Assembly (NCBI RefSeq): GCF_014206975.1
Contig: NZ_JACHOU010000003.1
Location: 558,001-622,000, forward strand
Source: Aminobacter aganoensis
Lineage (GTDB): Bacteria; Pseudomonadota; Alphaproteobacteria; Rhizobiales; Rhizobiaceae
Length of the DNA stretch: 64,000 bases
Reading direction: 5' to 3'
Part shown: positions 62,680-64,000 of the stretch, piece after piece
How positions within the stretch are numbered: position 1 is the first letter of the stretch
How the letters are laid out: each line of letters begins with the position of its first letter
The notes under the pieces: model-generated
The model's database searches: none
Told to the model about the DNA's origin: nothing
The model's input: the letters and a program-made list of their open reading frames with translations, nothing else
Program-made: the position numbers and the translations under genes

Positions 62680-63846
62680 ATGAGCCTCATCGATCTGGTT
62701 CGCGCCGAAGCCCGCCTTGCGCCCGTCAGCGGAATCGAGGCGGTGGCAAATTACGGGCGCGACCGCGCCGGCCTGATCCCGCTCTGGTCCGGCGAAGGCG
62801 ATATGCCGACGCCCGCCTTCATCAGCGATGCCGCCGCCCGCGGGCTTGCCAATGGCGAGACCTTCTACACCTGGCAAGCCGGCATCCCCGAACTGCGCCA
62901 GGCGATATCGCGCTACCACAAGCGCCATTTCGGCATGGATTTCTCGGAGGACGAGTTCATCGTCACCGTCGGCGGCATGCAGGCGATCACCATGGCGCTG
63001 GAGGCGACGGCAGGGGCGGGCGACGAGGCGCTGTATCTCGCGCCGGCCTGGCCGAATTTCGCCGGCGCTGCCGGCGTCGCCGGCGTCACGCCGGTCCCGG
63101 TGCTGCTCGACATGACCGACAATGGCTGGTCCTGCGACGTCGAGAAGATCGCCGCGGCGATTACCCCGCGCACCAGGGTCATCTTCGTCAATTCGCCTTC
63201 CAACCCGACCGGCTGGACGGCGGACCGCGAGACGCTGCAGGCGATCCTCGACCTTGCCCGCAAGCACGACCTCTGGATCGTCGCCGACGAGATCTACGCG
63301 CTGTTCTACTATGGCGGTGGCCGCGCGGCGTCGTTCATGGACATCATGGATGCCGAAGACAAGATCCTGTTCGTCAACACCTTTTCCAAGAACTGGGCGA
63401 TGACAGGCTGGCGCGTCGGCTGGCTGAAGACGCATCCTTCGCTCAGCCGCATGTTCGAGAACCTGGTGCAGTATTCCAGCTCGGGCGTGGCGCAGTTCAT
63501 GCAGCGGGGCGCGATCGCCGCCCTCGACGAGGGCGACGGCTTCATCGCCGAGCAGGTGGCACGCGCCCGACAGGCGCGCGACATCGTCTGCAAGGTGCTG
63601 GGCGAGACCGGCCGGGTGCGCTTCAGCGTGCCGCCGGCTGCCTTCTACCTGTTCTTCTCCGTCGACGGCATGAAGGACGCCGAACGCGCCGCCTTCGACA
63701 TCGTCGACAAGGCCGCGGTCGGCGTGGCGCCCGGCACGGCGTTCTGCGCCGGCGGCGAAGGCTTCCTCAGGCTCTGCTTCCACCGTCGCCTCGACCAGGT
63801 CGAGGAAGCGTCGCACCGGCTGGCGAAGTGGATCAGCGCGCAATAG
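62680..63846 (+). CDS. PLP-dependent aminotransferase, class I/II fold
   Basis: A 388-residue fold-type I aminotransferase. Motifs are LIPLWSGEGDMPTPAFISDA near 30, TVGGMQAITMALEATAGAG near 90, NSPSNPTGWTADRETLQAIL near 170, and the PLP Lys in LFVNTFSKNWAMTGWRVGWL near 240; FLRLCFHRRLDQVEEA closes it. The substrate is not clear (aspartate/aromatic or a pathway-specific amino acid). The start is ATG 62680, with GGGA 5 bases upstream. Confidence 0.92.
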   Translation: MSLIDLVRAEARLAPVSGIEAVANYGRDRAGLIPLWSGEGDMPTPAFISDAAARGLANGETFYTWQAGIPELRQAISRYHKRHFGMDFSEDEFIVTVGGMQAITMALEATAGAGDEALYLAPAWPNFAGAAGVAGVTPVPVLLDMTDNGWSCDVEKIAAAITPRTRVIFVNSPSNPTGWTADRETLQAILDLARKHDLWIVADEIYALFYYGGGRAASFMDIMDAEDKILFVNTFSKNWAMTGWRVGWLKTHPSLSRMFENLVQYSSSGVAQFMQRGAIAALDEGDGFIAEQVARARQARDIVCKVLGETGRVRFSVPPAAFYLFFSVDGMKDAERAAFDIVDKAAVGVAPGTAFCAGGEGFLRLCFHRRLDQVEEASHRLAKWISAQ

Positions 63847-63869
63847 CCGGGGATGCCACTCAAAATGTG

Positions 63870-63905
63870 AAAAGGCCCGGAACCGGCATGGTTTCGGGCC
63901 TTTTT
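63870..63905. terminator. bidirectional intrinsic terminator
   Basis: AAAAGGCCCG, GAACCGGCATGGTTT, CGGGCCTTTTT. It serves the plus-strand aminotransferase gene and the minus-strand gene entering from the right edge. Confidence 0.92.
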
Positions 63906-63925
63906 GTCAGGAATGGGTCTTTGCC

Positions 63926-64000
63926 TCAGCCGCCGGATTTGGGCACCAGCAGCGGGATGATGCGCTCGCTCTGCGTCACTTCGGTGTGGCCAGCACCGCG
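63926..64000 (-). CDS. C-terminal end of a gene running in from the right edge
   Basis: Only the last 24 codons are in the window: RGAGHTEVTQSERIIPLLVP then KSGG and a stop at 63926. The frame is open to the window edge, and a bidirectional terminator follows on this strand, so it is a real gene end. Too short to identify. Confidence 0.6.
   Translation of the reverse strand, partial: RGAGHTEVTQSERIIPLLVPKSGG

Overview
The window is GC-rich, densely coded chromosomal DNA that looks like a Hyphomicrobiales (Rhizobiales) alphaproteobacterium close to Mesorhizobium/Aminobacter. The evidence is the argD-argF-hslO-apaG-metZ-dcd block, a GcrA regulator with GANTC sites beside it, a PodJ-like polarity protein of about 1240 residues, a class I lysyl-tRNA synthetase, a SAM-II riboswitch ahead of metZ, and several palindromic intergenic repeat families. 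No species can be named from this alone.

Layout. 1-2.5 kb: the end of a Dpp/Opp-type ABC importer operon with an ATC-hydrolase-like enzyme, then two small stress-type genes. 2.6-5.1 kb: a LuxR-type regulator, three short membrane-peptide genes and tRNA-Thr. 5.3-7.6 kb: a nitronate-monooxygenase-like flavoenzyme and an unknown membrane protein. 7.6-15.5 kb: the complete ligase-associated DNA-damage set (ATP-dependent ligase, MBL exonuclease, DEXH helicase, PdeM endonuclease), interrupted by a methyltransferase and by repeats, two of which lie in frame inside the ligase and the helicase. 15.5-21.5 kb: an 85-bp perfect inverted repeat, a TauE/SafE exporter with its TIGR02186-type partner, and the PodJ-like protein. 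22-30 kb: a MerR regulator and a five-gene acyl-CoA beta-oxidation operon. 30-38 kb: an S24 repressor, an SNase-like protein, lysK, a TerB-like gene, a solute-binding protein, a GT2 glycosyltransferase and ppk2. 38.4-41.6 kb: phoR, phoU and corA with no pst genes between them. 41.6-49 kb: gcrA, argD, argF, hslO, apaG, riboswitch-controlled metZ and dcd. 49-53 kb: an amino-acid binding protein, then a 2.8-kb island in tRNA-Gly. 53-64 kb: a histone-deacetylase-like protein, a MATE transporter, pyrD, DUF952, a CrbR/CrbS-like two-component pair, mscL and an aminotransferase.

Regulation visible in the sequence. A shared palindrome (core ACGTTT-N4-AAACGT) lies ahead of the flavoenzyme, the MerR gene and the beta-oxidation operon, which suggests a LiuR-type regulon. 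The metZ leader holds a SAM-II riboswitch followed by an intrinsic terminator. The gcrA/argD intergenic region holds four GANTC methylation sites.

The clearest accessory element is the small island at about 49.99-52.78 kb. It is bounded by a perfect 54-bp direct repeat of the 3' part of tRNA-Gly(CCC) and carries a glycosyltransferase, an FkbM methyltransferase and a sulfotransferase (a likely surface-glycan decoration cassette) plus a phage-lysin-like remnant. It has no integrase. Nothing I could identify is clearly a wholly new system; the best leads are this island, the in-frame repeat insertions in two partner repair enzymes, and the LiuR-type regulon.
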